Positions 10,830 through 21,862 of a stretch of DNA of 64,000 bases are shown here, piece after piece. A program made the position numbers and the translations under genes. Source of the DNA: Pegoplata infirma (taxonomy: Eukaryota; Arthropoda; Insecta; Diptera; Anthomyiidae); assembly GCA_963921195.1 (NCBI GenBank), contig OY992539.1:37291754-37355753 (forward strand). Direction: 5' to 3'. Position 1 is the stretch's first letter; every line of letters begins with the position of its first letter. The notes under the pieces were generated by a model that worked only from the letters and a program-made list of their open reading frames with translations, had not been told where the DNA came from and ran no database searches.

Positions 10830-11289
10830 GGGCGGATTACTCAATGAAAAGTTAGCTGCTAACTGCCGATTTAACGGAACCTTATGCCAAAATTTGTATG
10901 AAAAAGTTAAATATAACGGAGAGTTATTTTATAACGGAGCATTGAGTAGGTAAGGTTAGGTTAGGGGGTGGCGGATCTCAAAATTTTGAACTCCTCGCAT
11001 AGACCGGCTGGTCCATAGCAATACCACATGTTCCTTCAACGACGTGGATAAAACGCGTTAGTCCATGTTGCAAACAATTTAACGCGCATAAGGTCCATAA
11101 CTGCGATTTCCTCCAGATTCTCGAGTTCAGCTTTGCCTAAAATTTGTTTGCGATGCCTGGCCAATGCGGGGCATTTGCACAGGATATGTTCAACTGTTTC
11201 ATCCGTATTCGGTTCATCACATCTTCTACAATTGGAATCAGAGATGAGTCCAATTGTTCTTGCGTGGAGGAGCATTGAGTAATCCAGCC
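10830..11289. mobile_element. PIF/Harbinger-like MITE interrupted by a retrotransposon
   Basis: Ends GGGCGGATTACTCAATG and the complement of GGCTGGATTACTCAATG, bordered by TTA on both sides (10827-10829 and 11290-11292). TTA (TWA) three-base duplications and G-rich TIR starts are characteristic of PIF/Harbinger. Removing the nested insert and one duplication leaves about 127 bp, close to the 129-bp second copy at 35402-35530. The two copies agree through CAGTTAGCTGCTAACTG, GATTTAACGGA and GAAAAAGTT blocks. Confidence 0.75.
10949..11268 (-). mobile_element. 320-bp 5'-truncated non-LTR retrotransposon
   Basis: Minus-strand insert flanked by a 13-bp duplication GGAGCATTGAGTA (10936-10948 and 11269-11281). 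Its 3' end on the minus strand carries a CCTAACCTTACC-type tail and a TGGTATTGCTATGGACC motif (complement of 11008-11024). It encodes only the last part of ORF2 with the Cys/His motif (SNCRRCDEP then HILCKC), ending at FYPRR. Positions 11269-11275 that seem to open the frame belong to the target duplication. Different from the 5111-6104 family in protein sequence but same 3' architecture. Confidence 0.8.
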
Positions 11290-11305
11290 TTAGTGTTACA
11301 GTGAC

Positions 11306-11497
11306 TGAACAAATTCATACAATTTATTACTTTTTCATAATATTTATAAACTTTTTCATAGTATTTATGAAAAATGTTAAATTTCACATATTATGATTTA
11401 TTCATAAATACTATGAAAAAGTTTATAAATATTGTGAAAAAGTAATAAATTGTATGAATTTGTTCATAAATACTATGAAAATCGTTCATGGAAGAAA
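11306..11497. mobile_element. Palindromic MITE (TTCATAGTATTTATGAA family)
   Basis: GAACAAATTCATACAATTTATT at 11308 is mirrored by its complement ending at 11466, and the region between is self-complementary around 11390. The outer CATAAATACTATGAAAATCG and GTTCATGG match the end of the copy at 14843-15026. Confidence 0.65.
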
Positions 11498-11539
11498 AAA
11501 ATTTTTGTGTGAATGATTCATATTATATTCACATTAAAA

Positions 11540-11985
11540 AAAACTTATCAAATTACTAGAAAAAGTCCTGTAGTCCCATTTAACCAATATTTGACAGTTT
11601 TCCTTGTTTTTTAACAAAAAATTTTCGATAGTAATTCAAAATTTTCTTTGTAATTTTACAGTTTTTTTGTTAATGTCTAAATTTACAAGGAAATTTTACA
11701 AAAAAAAAAAAAATCAAGTTAAGTCTCGAAAGTTCCTTGTAAGTATTATCGTATGAAAAAGTTTGCAAATTTACAATTTTATTTGTATAAAACTTGTAAA
11801 ATTACAAAAAAATCTCGAAGTTTTTACTAAACATTTTCCTAAAATTGGAGGTAGCACACAATCTGGTAAAGTTACGAGATGTCCTTGTAATTTTTATCGC
11901 GTCAACAAATTGTTAATTAACAACTTTATTTGTAAAAAGCTTGTTAATTATTTGTAATTTTACAAGCTTTCGTTTAATATTTTTA
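11540..11985. repeat. AATTTTACAAG-rich repeat (CACTCAAAA MITE family interior)
   Basis: Shares CAATATTTGACAGTTTTCC, AATTTTCGATAG and repeated TTGTAAAATTAC/AATTTTACAAG motifs with 54590-55104. Ends near TTTACAAGCTTTCG. Its outer termini are degraded. Confidence 0.5.
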
Positions 11986-12895
11986 ATAGAGAAACAAGTG
12001 ACTAAAATCGAGTGTCAAGTTTTTCCACTTTTTTAGACAACTTAGATTGTAATCTTTTAAGTGTTTAAATCCAGTTAATGAAGAATTATGCAGTTCTGAA
12101 GATGAGGAACAACTGAATCTTTGAAAGATGAACTGAATTCTGCTTTTTAAAAGACATAAGCGGAAGCTAAACCAGAATGCTAATTGGTGGACTCAATTCT
12201 AATAAAAAAAAATATTTAAAAATTAAGTTTTTCCACCAGAAATTTTTTTTTACTGATAACCGAAAATAACCGAAACCGATTTGTTATTCAATTTTTTATA
12301 ACCGAAACCGCGTTTAATAAATTTATCGGTTATTCAGAAACTCTACGTATGAGTAATATTTATGCAATTAATAATACTCATTCGCAACGTTAAAACAAGA
12401 AAATACAAGCAAATTACAAAATTGTTATGAAATTTAAAATTCAAATGCGATTTTCTCGAAAAAGACAAAAAATGCGTGTCTGAAATTTTTTCTGTGGATG
12501 GACAAACATCTAATCTTTAAAAAAAAAATGTCGCCGGATTTTTGATAAATTGACTTTTTTAAAAAATGAAAATTTTCGAAACGGGTTTCTGAAAATTTTC
12601 CAAAAAAAAATTTTAATCGATAGCCCATACAAAACTATATAAGAATGTAAATTTTTGAGATTGTGGTGCATTCCGTTTTAATGTGATAAATATTTAATCA
12701 AGGCAACTCGCCACAAATTTTACCAATTTTCCAATATTTGACCACCCCTCCTCAGCCCAGTTTTTGAAAATTTGAAAAAACAAAAACGCAATTTTCTTAG
12801 TACCATATAGGGCTATCCAAACAACCTATTCAGAAATTTATGGGACACATGTTTTTCTATAGCGGGACATTTGGTGTGGATTACCCCATATACAA

Positions 12896-13490
12896 GTAAG
12901 CTTTCAGTAGTGAAGCTGTAGTGTACCAATAACCAAAAGAGTACCTACCGACCAGGCAAGGACAACAGCAACAACAAAAGCAACTTAGCAACCAATGTAT
13001 AAAAGGCATGCAAAACCAAAAAGCTACTTTATTTCGGTTTTATGTGAATAGATTTTCTATATTTGTACACTCATGAAAAGAAGAAAGAATAAAAAAATTA
13101 TCATGAATAACAAGTAATAGGATATACCCGAAAAAAAACTTTTTTTTATAATACTTAGGGGATTTTTAATTTAATTAATATTTTTTTACATTTGTTCAGT
13201 TTTAAGATTTTTTTTTTCGTTTTTTTTAATCGTTTTATTAATTACTTATATATTGTCTTCATACGTTATTCATTTATTTTTTTGCTTCCATATGCGTCAT
13301 GTGAAGTTTCCAACTAAAGCATGTCAAAAACCATGTGATTACATATTTTTACTTTTACTAATCCAACCAACAACCACAAGCATATGACATCATATTTTTT
13401 CTGCTTTAAAAACGACCAAAAATAAAATCATATTCGTCAACAGTTTGCGAAATATTTTGTTTTAATAAAAAAAATTTTTGTAACAAAAAA
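12896..13490. other. AT-rich noncoding DNA
   Basis: No repeat ends or coding signal recognised. GCAACAACAAAAGCAAC near 12970 is a short CAA-rich run. Confidence 0.35.
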
Positions 13491-13499
13491 AAGGAAAAT

Positions 13500-13770
13500 T
13501 ACTAATTTTTATTCGAGTGTAATCTGAGTGACAAAAATACTTTGTAAAGTAATTTTGTGGCTTATCAATGTTTTTAAGGTTTCACTCAAAATATTTTGTA
13601 GGCCAAAACAAATGAAAAACATATTTAAAACAAGTGCTAAAACATTTGAAAACCATTCCAGTAATAATTCATTAGCTTTAACAAACATCAAAATAACATT
13701 GAACATTAAAAAAACGTCTCTTTATTTTTTTTTACCAACAAATTCGAAAAATTAACATCTTATTAAAATG
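13500..13770. repeat. Fragments of CACTCAAAA-type MITE ends
   Basis: ATTCGAGTGTAATCTGAGTG (13511) and TCACTCAAAATATTTTGTAGGC (13573) look like opposed or tandem MITE termini. The boundaries cannot be fixed by eye. Confidence 0.35.
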
Positions 13771-13773
13771 ATT

Positions 13774-14146
13774 TCAGTTTCTTACTATAAATTGGGTAAA
13801 TTTACACAAAATGCGTAATTCTACTTAAAAATATTGGAGATCTTCTCCATTTGTAGTAGTATATTTTTTTAAATTTGAAGGGCTTATTGTAAAAACTCGA
13901 TAAGCAACATTTTATTTTATGGTGGTTTTTGCCTTAAAACTTTTGAAATAATGTAGAAAATCGAACTTTGAAAAACTTCATTCTCAAGATACTTGCACAA
14001 AGGGTTTAAGCAAGACTTCTGCCAAAAATATTTCAATGGAACATCAGTAGAAGGCGAAAAACACCAAAAAATAAAATGTTGCTTATCAAGTTTGGGCAGT
14101 AAGCCCTTCATTTGTTGAAATTTACCCAATTTATAGTAGGAAACTG
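13774..14146. mobile_element. MITE with TIR TCAGTTTCTTACTATAAATT
   Basis: TCAGTTTCTTACTATAAATT plus GGGTAAATTT at the left is complemented by AAATTTACCC plus AATTTATAGTAGGAAACTGA at the right (about 30 bp, one or two mismatches). A second inner pair, GGGCTTATTGTAAAAACTCG and its near-complement AGTTTGGGCAGTAAGCCC, lies about 80 bp in. No coding capacity. Confidence 0.65.
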
Positions 14147-14384
14147 AACTCATTTTTTTAGGGTGTACGAAAAATTAAAAATGAATGATTGTTGTGTTAT
14201 TTTTACCAACAAATTAAAAAAAAATACATACGAAAACATTAAAAATTAATAATTTCGTAAGTTATTTTTACAATTTTTTTTTAATTTTATTTTAAAAATT
14301 TTTTTTTTTAAGAATCTATTCCATTCTAGCCAGACACTCTACCCAGTAATACCAGTAATACAAAGTATTGATTCAAAATTTTTT

Positions 14385-14520
14385 TTTCGAAATTCAGCCT
14401 TTTGCTCACCGATTTCGCTGGATTGCAATACCAACTTGACCAGGTAAATCCCCAACATATATGTTAAACTTCAGGAGCCTCCGTAAAGACGGACGGTCGA
14501 ACTGACGGACTAGATTCGAA
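14385..14520 (-). mobile_element. Fragment of a long-subfamily Helentron-like element
   Basis: CCGATTTCGCTGGATTGCAA, ACCAACTTGACCAGGTAAAT and CAGGAGCCTCCGTAAAG are the reverse complement of 28955-29042. Breaks off into AGACGGACGGTCGAACTGACG. Confidence 0.6.
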
Positions 14521-14842
14521 ATTTTAAGTAGTTAATACCAATATTTAAGAAATCTTAAAAAAAATACCTAAGTACCCCTTTTCACCCTCTTAAAATTAAA
14601 AATTCCTAAGTTTTTTTACGAAGTTTTGGTTTCGAAATTAAATTTTTATGTCCATTATTTCAAGAGATCGAAAAAGTACCAAATTACAGTTTTTTAACCT
14701 CTATGCACAGAAACTTTCTAAAAAGTACTTTGGTCAGAATGTTATTGTTTTTCGTTGGAATATCTTCTTTTAAAAATTTGAAGTTTCTGAAACCATTATT
14801 CCGGAAAATAAAAATGTTAGCAACACACAAAAAAGTATTTTC

Positions 14843-15026
14843 CAATGAACGACTTTCATAGTATTTATGAACAAATTCATGCTATTTAATAACTTTTTCA
14901 TAATACTTTTAAACTTTTTCATAGTATTTATAAATAAATCATAACATGTGAAATTTAAGATTTATTATGAAAAAGTTAATAAATCGTATGAATTTCTTCT
15001 TAAATACTATGAAAATCGTTCATTGG
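14843..15026. mobile_element. Palindromic MITE, second copy
   Basis: Starts CCAATGAACGACTTTCATAG and ends TATGAAAATCGTTCATTGG; the interior is mostly self-complementary. Same family as 11306-11497. Confidence 0.65.
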
Positions 15027-15518
15027 ATTTTTTTTTGTGAAAGTACAGTTCTTCTGACTCAATAAATCATTTTGCGATTGCACCTAATATTTCATGTTTC
15101 TCTGGCCTCTATTCCAAAAAATAGAAAAAACTTTGCGCGGAAACATTGTTTAAAAAAAAAAAATCCACAAAATTGGTAGGTTAGGTTAGGTTTAGAGGTT
15201 GACGTAATATCCACAAGACCAGGTCCTGATCCATAGTGATACCTCATGAAAAGGGGGGTGTCGAAGGGGGCGGGAAGGGGGGATTGTGGTGGAGTGTTGG
15301 GCTTCTCTACACATTAATTCACGTTTTTCCGTCTTCCTGTCCCATAGCATGACTATTTAACTCCACACATGCGTCTCATCAAATTTACTCAGCTTGATAT
15401 ATTTTAACATCTTCCACGGGCTGATCCCTCTTGGTTCCTCCACATTCTGAAAGAAATAAGAGCCAAAACAATTAAATCGAGTGCGAGATAGTGCAGGGCA
15501 CTGACAAAGATAATGGAG

Positions 15519-16316
15519 TCAATCTTCCACTGTCTCTTCGTCCCCGCAGCATCTGCACAAGTCATCCTCAATTAATCTTAACATTTTCAAATAACATTTC
15601 AAGCCGGTGTGGCCTGTTATTATACCTACATACTTCCTTAGATCTGCCTTTTCCATATGTAAAAGCGTTTTTTGAACACACTTTTCGCCGCGAGTCCATA
15701 GAGCCTTTGTTTGGATACAGTCATGTCTGCATTCCCATTTTGAATCTTCTTGGCGTTCAAAGTTTTGCCTGATCTCCATGTAAATAGCATCAAGGCCCAG
15801 ATGTACATCGGTCCTAATTGCGTTGGATAGTAGAATGGCGCCCATACGAGCTAGCTCGTCCACTTTTTCATTCCCTAGAATATTTTTATGACCTGGAACC
15901 CAGCACAGTCTTAAAAAGTGTTGTTCGATAAGAGCCTGAAGCTCTTGGCTCAACGGCTGACTACCTAAGATCGTATATTACTATTTCCCAATGCCTTTAA
16001 AGCCGCTTGACTATCAATGTATATAATGATCTCACTAGAGTAGATCGGTCTCATTGAAATGAGTCTAGCAGCCTCCGACACTGCATACAGTTCCGCCTGA
16101 AAAATATTACAGCCGTCCTGTATTCGTAAGCTATATTCAATTCCCAGTTTTTCACAGTAGACTCCACTACCTGTTCCCTGTTGCTTTTTTGATCCATCAG
16201 TGTAGACCTCAATTTGATGTTCCCCGTCAGGTGGATTTTCCCAGTATTCCCTAGATGGTATTTCAATTTGTACGCTCTCATCCCATACAGTATGGGGAGT
16301 CATATAGTCAGTCACA
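15519..16316 (-). pseudogene. RNase H and C-terminal region of the same ORF2
   Basis: Minus strand, two frames. The first (15965-16315) has EVYTDGS, FQAELYAV and IDSQAALKAL; the second (15519-15953) has LCWVPGHKNILGN, VDELARMGA and the C-terminal DDLCRCCGDEE. All four RNase H acids (Asp, Glu, Asp, Asp) are present, unlike the 5111-6104 copy. The frame change near 15955-15965 separates the third and fourth. The apparent start at 16315 is simply the edge of the nested MITE. Confidence 0.8.
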
Positions 16317-16713
16317 CACTAAGAAAATTATGTCATTAACTGTTTGTAGGTTATTTAAAAAAGTAATCAGTAAAGTCATTTTAAAAGAAAAATCACTTAT
16401 TTTATAAAGGATTTAATTTTTTTACTGTTTCTGTAGTTTAAAAAAAATAATTTACTGTATTAAAAACGAATTTTGTGTTACATTTAATTTCGGCAGTAAA
16501 AAATTTCTTCTATAGTTTTTCTGTTTTTCAATACAAAATAACTGAATATTCACTAGTTTTTTAATGTTTTGGTTAGTCAATAAATTAACATTTAAAATTG
16601 ACTGTAATGTGTTTTTATTTTAAATGAAAAAAACAGTGGAATGGTTTTTAAATAAAATTTCATTTGTTTTAAGTGAATATTCACTGGAATTTACCTACAT
16701 AATTCTTTGAGTG
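16317..16713. mobile_element. MITE, TIR CACTAAGAAAATTATGT, inserted in retrotransposon ORF2
   Basis: Left end CACTAAGAAAATTATGT and right end ACATAATTCTTTGAGTG are imperfect inverted repeats. It is about 90% like 18501-18858 by eye; the main difference is a short extra block near 16485-16515. Flanking bases are CA on both sides (CACA on both sides if extended), whereas the other copy has TA. Confidence 0.75.
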
Positions 16714-16717
16714 CACA

Positions 16718-17553
16718 GTTCTCATATCGATGATTTCGAATAAGTTTTGTGTGGCCACTGACCATATTCCCGCACCCTTAGCACACGATTTTGTGCCAGC
16801 CTAAGAGCGTATTGTGTATTGTGTCCTAAGAGCGTATTCCTGGATGTATAGGTGCAAAGATGGTAAATCCAGAATCCTACACAGCGCATGTGTAGATGTC
16901 GTCCTGCGTGCTCCAGTAATACTCAAGGCAGCTACTCTATTCACCTTGTCCAGATACGCAGAATGTGTGGCCGTTTTTACAATAGGCCACCACACTAGTG
17001 CACCATGTGCCAGCGTTGGTCTTACAATTGCCGTGAAAATCCAGTGTATGAGCTTCGGTTTAAGACCCCATGTGTTCCCAATCATTTTCTGGCATCCATA
17101 CATAGCTGCATACGCCTTTTTGACTCTATCCTTTAGATTCTCAAGCCAATTTCATTTCCTGTCAAAGATTATACCTAGGAACTTGGCACTGTCCGAAAGT
17201 GTCAGACATGTTTCCCCAATGCGCGGTAGTCGAACTTCAGCAATTTTTCTCCTTCTTGTGAAGAGGACTGTTTCCGTTTTCAGAGGATTTATACCCAGGC
17301 CGTAGCCCACTTGTGAAGCGATGAGAGAGCACACTCCATAACGTCGGATATGGTCATCAGCATAAGCTATTACTCTAACTCCGTGCCTTCTGAGTTCTAG
17401 CAAAGCCTCATTTAGAACCAGAATTTATAGGGTCGGTGAGATGACGCCACCTTGGGGAGTGCCTCTAGTTGCCATCGCTCTCACTGATGCCCCTCCAATT
17501 TCCGCCTCAATTATGCGGTTCGTGAGAATTTTCATTATCCAACGATTCGCCAT
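16718..17553 (-). pseudogene. Reverse transcriptase fragment of non-LTR ORF2
   Basis: Minus-strand translation gives TRGTPQGGVISPTL (17449-17490 region), then a TAA where related proteins usually have Trp, then LNEALLELRRHG and the catalytic AYADD (near 17370-17384). Downstream parts KFLGIIFDRK and the thumb/connection segment WGLKPKLIHWIFTAIVRPTL follow in shifted frames. Two Asp residues of YADD bind the metal ions used in cDNA synthesis. At least one stop and two frame changes make it inactive. The palm motif order fits the RNase H-bearing I/Loa/R1-type groups. Confidence 0.8.
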
Positions 17554-17556
17554 TGG

Positions 17557-17875
17557 GTAATGAAAGGTAATTAAAAAGGAATTAATTTAAAGAAAAACTT
17601 TTTTTAAAAAAAATTCCGCAAAAAAATTATTTTTAGTAAAAAAAATGCCAAAAAAAAATGTTGGGGTCAAAAAATATGTTTGTACTTGTATAAACGGTTC
17701 TTTGTATTCAATTATGTTCATATATGTCAACCAGCCGAATTAAAGCATTTTTCATTTGTAGGTTATGTGGAATGTACAAACATTTTCGAGGTGTCATTAC
17801 ATTTTCATTCTTAACTTTAAAACCGCTGAACCGATATCGCTCAACTTCTCGAAGCAACAGAAAGTAACTATGTTA
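17557..17875 (-). mobile_element. Helentron-like element, 3' segment (minus), interrupted by a hAT
   Basis: Contains ATTCAATTATGTTCATATATG, AACCAGCCGAATTAAAGC and TTGAACCG-type blocks (here CCGCTGAACCGATATCGC) in the same order as 59165-59310. Resumes after the hAT at 19116-19210 with TTAACAGACGGACGG and CTTAAAATCGATCACTGATC. Its ACTTGTT end has been removed by the retrotransposon to the left. Confidence 0.6.
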
Positions 17876-17883
17876 GGTTACAG

Positions 17884-19107
17884 CAGTGCTGCCAGTGGAT
17901 TTTTTTGAAAGTACCTACGCTTATGAAAAAAAATCCCTTTTTTTCCTACATTCGAAAAAAATTTCCCCTACCATTTATCCCTGCATTAAAATTGGACAAA
18001 TTTCATTAAAAAAAAATTTAAGATCCAATAATTTCCATTTTTTTAATGTATAATATTAACAGATCATCGCCCAGCTAAATATTGGGTTGCAAAGACCCGG
18101 TGTGCAAAAACTTATTCTCCCACAAAACCTGTTCTACTTCTGGTGCTACACCGATGTTTTTTGTATAGAGATTGTCACGAAAGTAACAGGTGATTGTAAG
18201 AAAAAATAAAACTTGTCTTTTTAATTCGGAATCCTGTTTTAGAACAGATGTTGTCAGAACCGGTTCTAAAAAATGTTTCTGGGTGTTTTCGATTATTTTT
18301 CTCACAAGTCTACTATATTTTTAATCAATCAAAATTTATGTATAAGAAAATACTTGATTTGCTTAATATTATTTGCTTTTTATAATACCTCTTTTTCTAC
18401 TTTAATATGTAAAACGAGTAAAGTTTGGTACTATAAATAGGAAAATTTTTATTAATTTCGAGTAGATTACAGAGTTGTTAAAATTTACCGAATTAATATA
18501 CACTAAGAAAATTATGTCATTAACTGTTTGTAGGTTATTTTAAAAAGTAATCAGTAAAGTTATTTTAAAAGAAAAATCACTTATTTTATAAAGGATTTGA
18601 TTTTTTTACTGTTTCTGTAGTTTACAAAATATAATTTACTGTCTTAAAAACGAATTTTCTGTAATATTTATTTTCAATACAAAATAAGTGAATATTCAGT
18701 AGTTTTTTAATGTTTTGGTTAGTCATTAAATTAACATTTAAAATTGACTGTAATGTGTTTTTATTTTAAATGAAAAAACAGTGGAATGGTTTTTAAATAA
18801 AATTTCATTTGTTTTAAGTGAATATTCACTGGAATTTATCTACATAATTTTTTGAGTGTAGGTACCTTTTTAATTAGAGTGTACAAAAGATTTTAAAAAA
18901 GCACATTCCAAGAATTTGTTTTTAGTCCCTCTATGAAAAGTACTGTTTTTAACTAAAATTCAAGGTTTTGGACAACTTTTAGCTATATTTTGAAATAGTA
19001 CCTACATTTCATAAAATTTTAAAAATCTGTCCGTTTTTCCCTACGCTACAATTTTGAGAACAAAAATACCAACATGTAGGGATTTTCCCCTACTTCTGGC
19101 AACACTG
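17884..19107. mobile_element. hAT element, TIR CAGTGYTGCCAG, 8-bp TSD GGTTACAG
   Basis: Left end CAGTGCTGCCAG at 17884, right end CTGGCAACACTG to 19107, with exact flanking duplications GGTTACAG at 17876-17883 and 19108-19115. 1224 bp including a 358-bp MITE. Subterminal CCCTAC/GTAGGG words occur at both ends. The interior shows no transposase, so it is a deletion derivative. Confidence 0.85.
18501..18858. mobile_element. MITE, TIR CACTAAGAAAATTATGT, TA target, inside the hAT
   Basis: Same family as 16317-16713 with TA on both flanks (18499-18500 and 18859-18860). The TA duplication suggests the Tc1/mariner superfamily for the mobilising enzyme. Confidence 0.75.
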
Positions 19108-19115
19108 GGTTACAG

Positions 19116-19215
19116 TCATATCAGTGTAATATATTGGCCGTGATCGCCAATTTAACAGACGGACGGGAATCGCTAAACTGTCTTAAAATCGATCACTGAT
19201 CCTTAGAACCTAATT
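19116..19215 (-). mobile_element. Helentron-like element, continuation right of the hAT
   Basis: ATTGGCCGTGATCGCC, ACAGACGGACGGGAATCGC and CTTAAAATCGATCACTGATC continue the element broken at 17883. The remaining 5' part is missing. Confidence 0.55.
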
Positions 19216-21530
19216 AAGATAATTTCTCTAATATGCATAAAATTTCCTTAATTTTTTTCTCGAGTGTCTATTAGTTGTTGTCGTACTGCTTACGTGCATA
19301 ACCTTTCTCTACTCTCGATTCAACTTTATGATTGTGTATTGTGTGTATTAGTGTGTATATTAGTGTTTGTATTAGTATCATGAACAGTGGTATTAGAAAT
19401 TGTTGCAGAAAAAGATTATACATTCGTGGCTAACATTTAGCAGGTCCATTTGCTCAAGGGGTTTTTAGAGGTTACTTGATGGCATAACAGAGCAACCTTT
19501 TTTTGTAAATTTCATTGGTTTATACTTTTTTTCTATTTTGTTGCTTTTGTATTAGAAACGCGTTTCTTAGAAATTTACGTGCTGGCGGTAGTTTAAATAA
19601 AAAACGTGTATGGGTTATTTTTTCTATGTACTTGCACTATGTTTATTTAGTAAAAGAGTTAAAGGGGATTTTTTATAACAGCAGCACACATGAACTTATA
19701 ACCCAGCAAATTATTTGAGAATTAAGGAGACTGAGAAAAAAATAGTGGAGGTGATAACACGATATGACTGAATAAAACCGTTTTCGATGATTTGTAAAAA
19801 AAAATTAATGCATACTTTTAGGATTAAAAGAAAAAATGATATTGTGTACGATTTTCGACAATTTTTTAAATGTTTTTCAAAATGTGGAAAATCTTTCGAC
19901 TCAGTGTTATAAAGAAAACAATTTTCTTTTGATTGAAAAAAATAGAAAAATTTTAAAGACGTTTAAAGTAAAATTTAAGTAAAATTCAACTCTGCCTTAA
20001 AATATGCTTTAAAAAATATTAGTTTTTTAAAAATAATTTCAAAAATGAACCCCCTAATTTTGAAAAACACAATGCGCCGCGTTGTCAAAATTTCTGTGTA
20101 ATTTGTTTTTGTTACAACAACAAATTGTATTGAAATTTTGAAACGCTGCGCGTTGCGTTTTACAAAATTAGGTCATAAGTTTGTTTAAAAAAGAAGAGTT
20201 AACATAATAACTTGTTATGTGAATTCATAATGGGGAACATAAAAATTACCTCGAGCTAGAATAACTTCTTCACCAAACTATAATACATCCATCCTTCTTC
20301 TTCGTGTTATGACTCCAAATACATATTTAAGGAAATTTTTTTTTAATTCTTAAGTCTTGTTTTTCCTTACTACCGAAAAAGTTTTTTTGGTACTTCTCTG
20401 TTTGGCGAAAGCAACAGTGTTACTCTTAAATTCTTACCTGGTTTATAGTCTAAAAACGAGCAAATAAACATATGTAGTGTATTAGTAGCAGTAAATAGTG
20501 ATGGTGTAGTAGTAAAATGTGTGTAAAAAAGGGGTCTGAGTTTTATTTATGACAAGCATGAAGTGGTCTTTAGTTTATATACCATGTTACTCATGGGAGT
20601 TTATAGCTTTTTTTGTTGTTGTTAAAAGCTTTACTTTTCTATTCATCTTGTAGCTCTTAAGTTTTCAATAACCACCATCAGCAGCATCAAGAACATCAGC
20701 AGCATCAAGAATATCAGCAATGTTTTTTTTTTTGTTAAAAGGTTTCACTATTGTATTGCTAGTTTTGGAAAAATTATTTGTTATAATTGTTTTTTTGATA
20801 TTTTTTCCAAATTAATGGATTTTTTTTTTTGTTTTTTCATTAAAAGTTTTGTTTCATGTTACTAGTAAAAAATATTTGTTTTGTTTAAATTTAACAGGAA
20901 AAAAACAAATATGATATTTGCGGAATATATATAAAAACACCTCTAAAATAAGTTCGTAGGAGATATTTCAATAAAGTTTTTTTCACCCATTACTAAAATT
21001 TGAAGTTCATAGATAATCTCCCAAGAAAAACTTAATAATTTGAAAAAAGTAAAAATGTTTATTTCCTGCTCGTTAATCTAATATATGCATTTTAGCAAAC
21101 AGAGAGCAGTGGGCTACATTTTTTGCCACAGTTCTACCCTCTCAATCGTCTGTGTAGAGTGTTAATGACACCACACCTTTTGAGATCTTAAAGAAATCTT
21201 TGGACACGGAATAATTAGGTTACCATTACGTCAGAATGACACCGAAAAACTTGTTTTAGTTTCAAATTGGGAATTCAAACGACCTAAACCAGGCTATCCA
21301 GGGCCTCGAACCAATGCCTTTAACAAGTCTTTAGTTTTTGCTTTGGAAAATAAATTTAATAAGAATATTTTTTTGATACAATACTCCCATGAGTATAGTG
21401 CTCTGCTAATACAAAGACAAAAACAGCTTTCGAATCTCTGAAATAGTCAGTTAAAGAATGATATAAGCAGTACCAAAAATTATTCGACTGACGAAGTTGC
21501 TTCATCATAAGCAATAACTTATTTTAGTTT
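19216..21530. other. Long AT-rich, apparently single-copy stretch
   Basis: More than 2 kb without recognised element ends. TCAGCAGCATCAAGAACATC near 20682 is a short near-tandem repeat. TTACCTCGAG at 20248 recalls a minus-strand 5' splice site but lacks the rest of the motif context. No coding frame longer than about 70 codons. Confidence 0.4.
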
Positions 21531-21555
21531 GTAAATAAATAAAAAAAAAAATTTA

Positions 21556-21572
21556 ATGGCGCCCAGGTTGGG
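21556..21572 (+). other. Candidate LTR-retrotransposon primer-binding site, copy 1
   Basis: TGGCGCCCAGGTTGGGGCC resembles the tRNA-complementary primer-binding sites that start with TGGCGCCC next to a 5' LTR. A sister site lies at 23554. No LTR pair or gag/pol frame is visible here, so at most a solo LTR-plus-leader remnant. Confidence 0.35.
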
Positions 21573-21862
21573 GCCAAATCAGGTTGACTAGAAATGGTTT
21601 CGATATTAAGATTTTAATTATCTATTTCGCTTTGTCTACCTATACTTTCACTTAAACAGATATTTTTTTGTTTACATCTTTCCAATGCACAGTGAGAGAT
21701 TTGGCAAATTTAGACCGAAATTTGATATGATCAAAGCTAACGTATTTTTAAGTTTAAGTTTGAAAGTTGGAACCCAGCGGTTGAACGGGTGAGGCAGAAG
21801 AAACCCCCCAAGTACCTTTTGCATACCTTTTGCAGACAAACACTTTAAATGCTTGCCTTTTT

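Larger units (their letters stand above)
10569..12345. mobile_element. hAT element, TIR TAGAGTTTCTG, 8-bp TSD CGTATGAG
   Basis: Left end TAGAGTTTCTG at 10569, right end CAGAAACTCTA to 12345, flanked by exact 8-bp duplications CGTATGAG at 10561-10568 and 12346-12353. Subterminal repeats of CGGTTTCGGTTA and its complement lie at both ends (10580-10665; 12240-12330), a common place for hAT transposase binding. An 8-bp duplication and a TIR starting TAGAG fit the hAT pattern YARNG. The interior consists of other elements (a Harbinger-like MITE, a palindromic MITE and an AATTACAAG-rich repeat); no transposase frame is visible. Confidence 0.8.
10043..12888. mobile_element. TIR element TGAGTCATACCACACC, TA target, carrying a hAT insertion
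   Basis: Ends are TGAGTCATACCACACCAAAT and its near complement ATTTGGTGTGGATTACCCCA, each bordered by TA. The arms (10043-10560 and 12354-12888) are long inverted repeats; shared marks are GGATAGCCCTATA, GGAATGCACCACAATCTC and GAGAAAATCGCATTTG. The middle is occupied by a hAT element at 10569-12345. Relatives at 44676-45350 and 46698-48063 have the same ends and arm structure. No transposase seen, so it is a palindromic non-autonomous element. TA targets suggest the Tc1/mariner superfamily, but this is an inference. Confidence 0.65.
15172..17556 (-). mobile_element. 5'-truncated non-LTR retrotransposon with RT and RNase H, split by a MITE
   Basis: On the minus strand the element runs from inside reverse transcriptase (17556) through RNase H to a 3' UTR with GAGGTATCACTATGG (15226-15240 complement) and a tail complementary to TAGGTTAGGTTAGG (15174). 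A 397-bp MITE sits at 16317-16713. Total retroelement sequence is about 2 kb. A possible but imperfect target duplication ATTGGTA / ATTGGGTA borders the two ends (15171 and 17553). The right flank is Helentron-like DNA, so the insertion hit that element. Confidence 0.8.
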
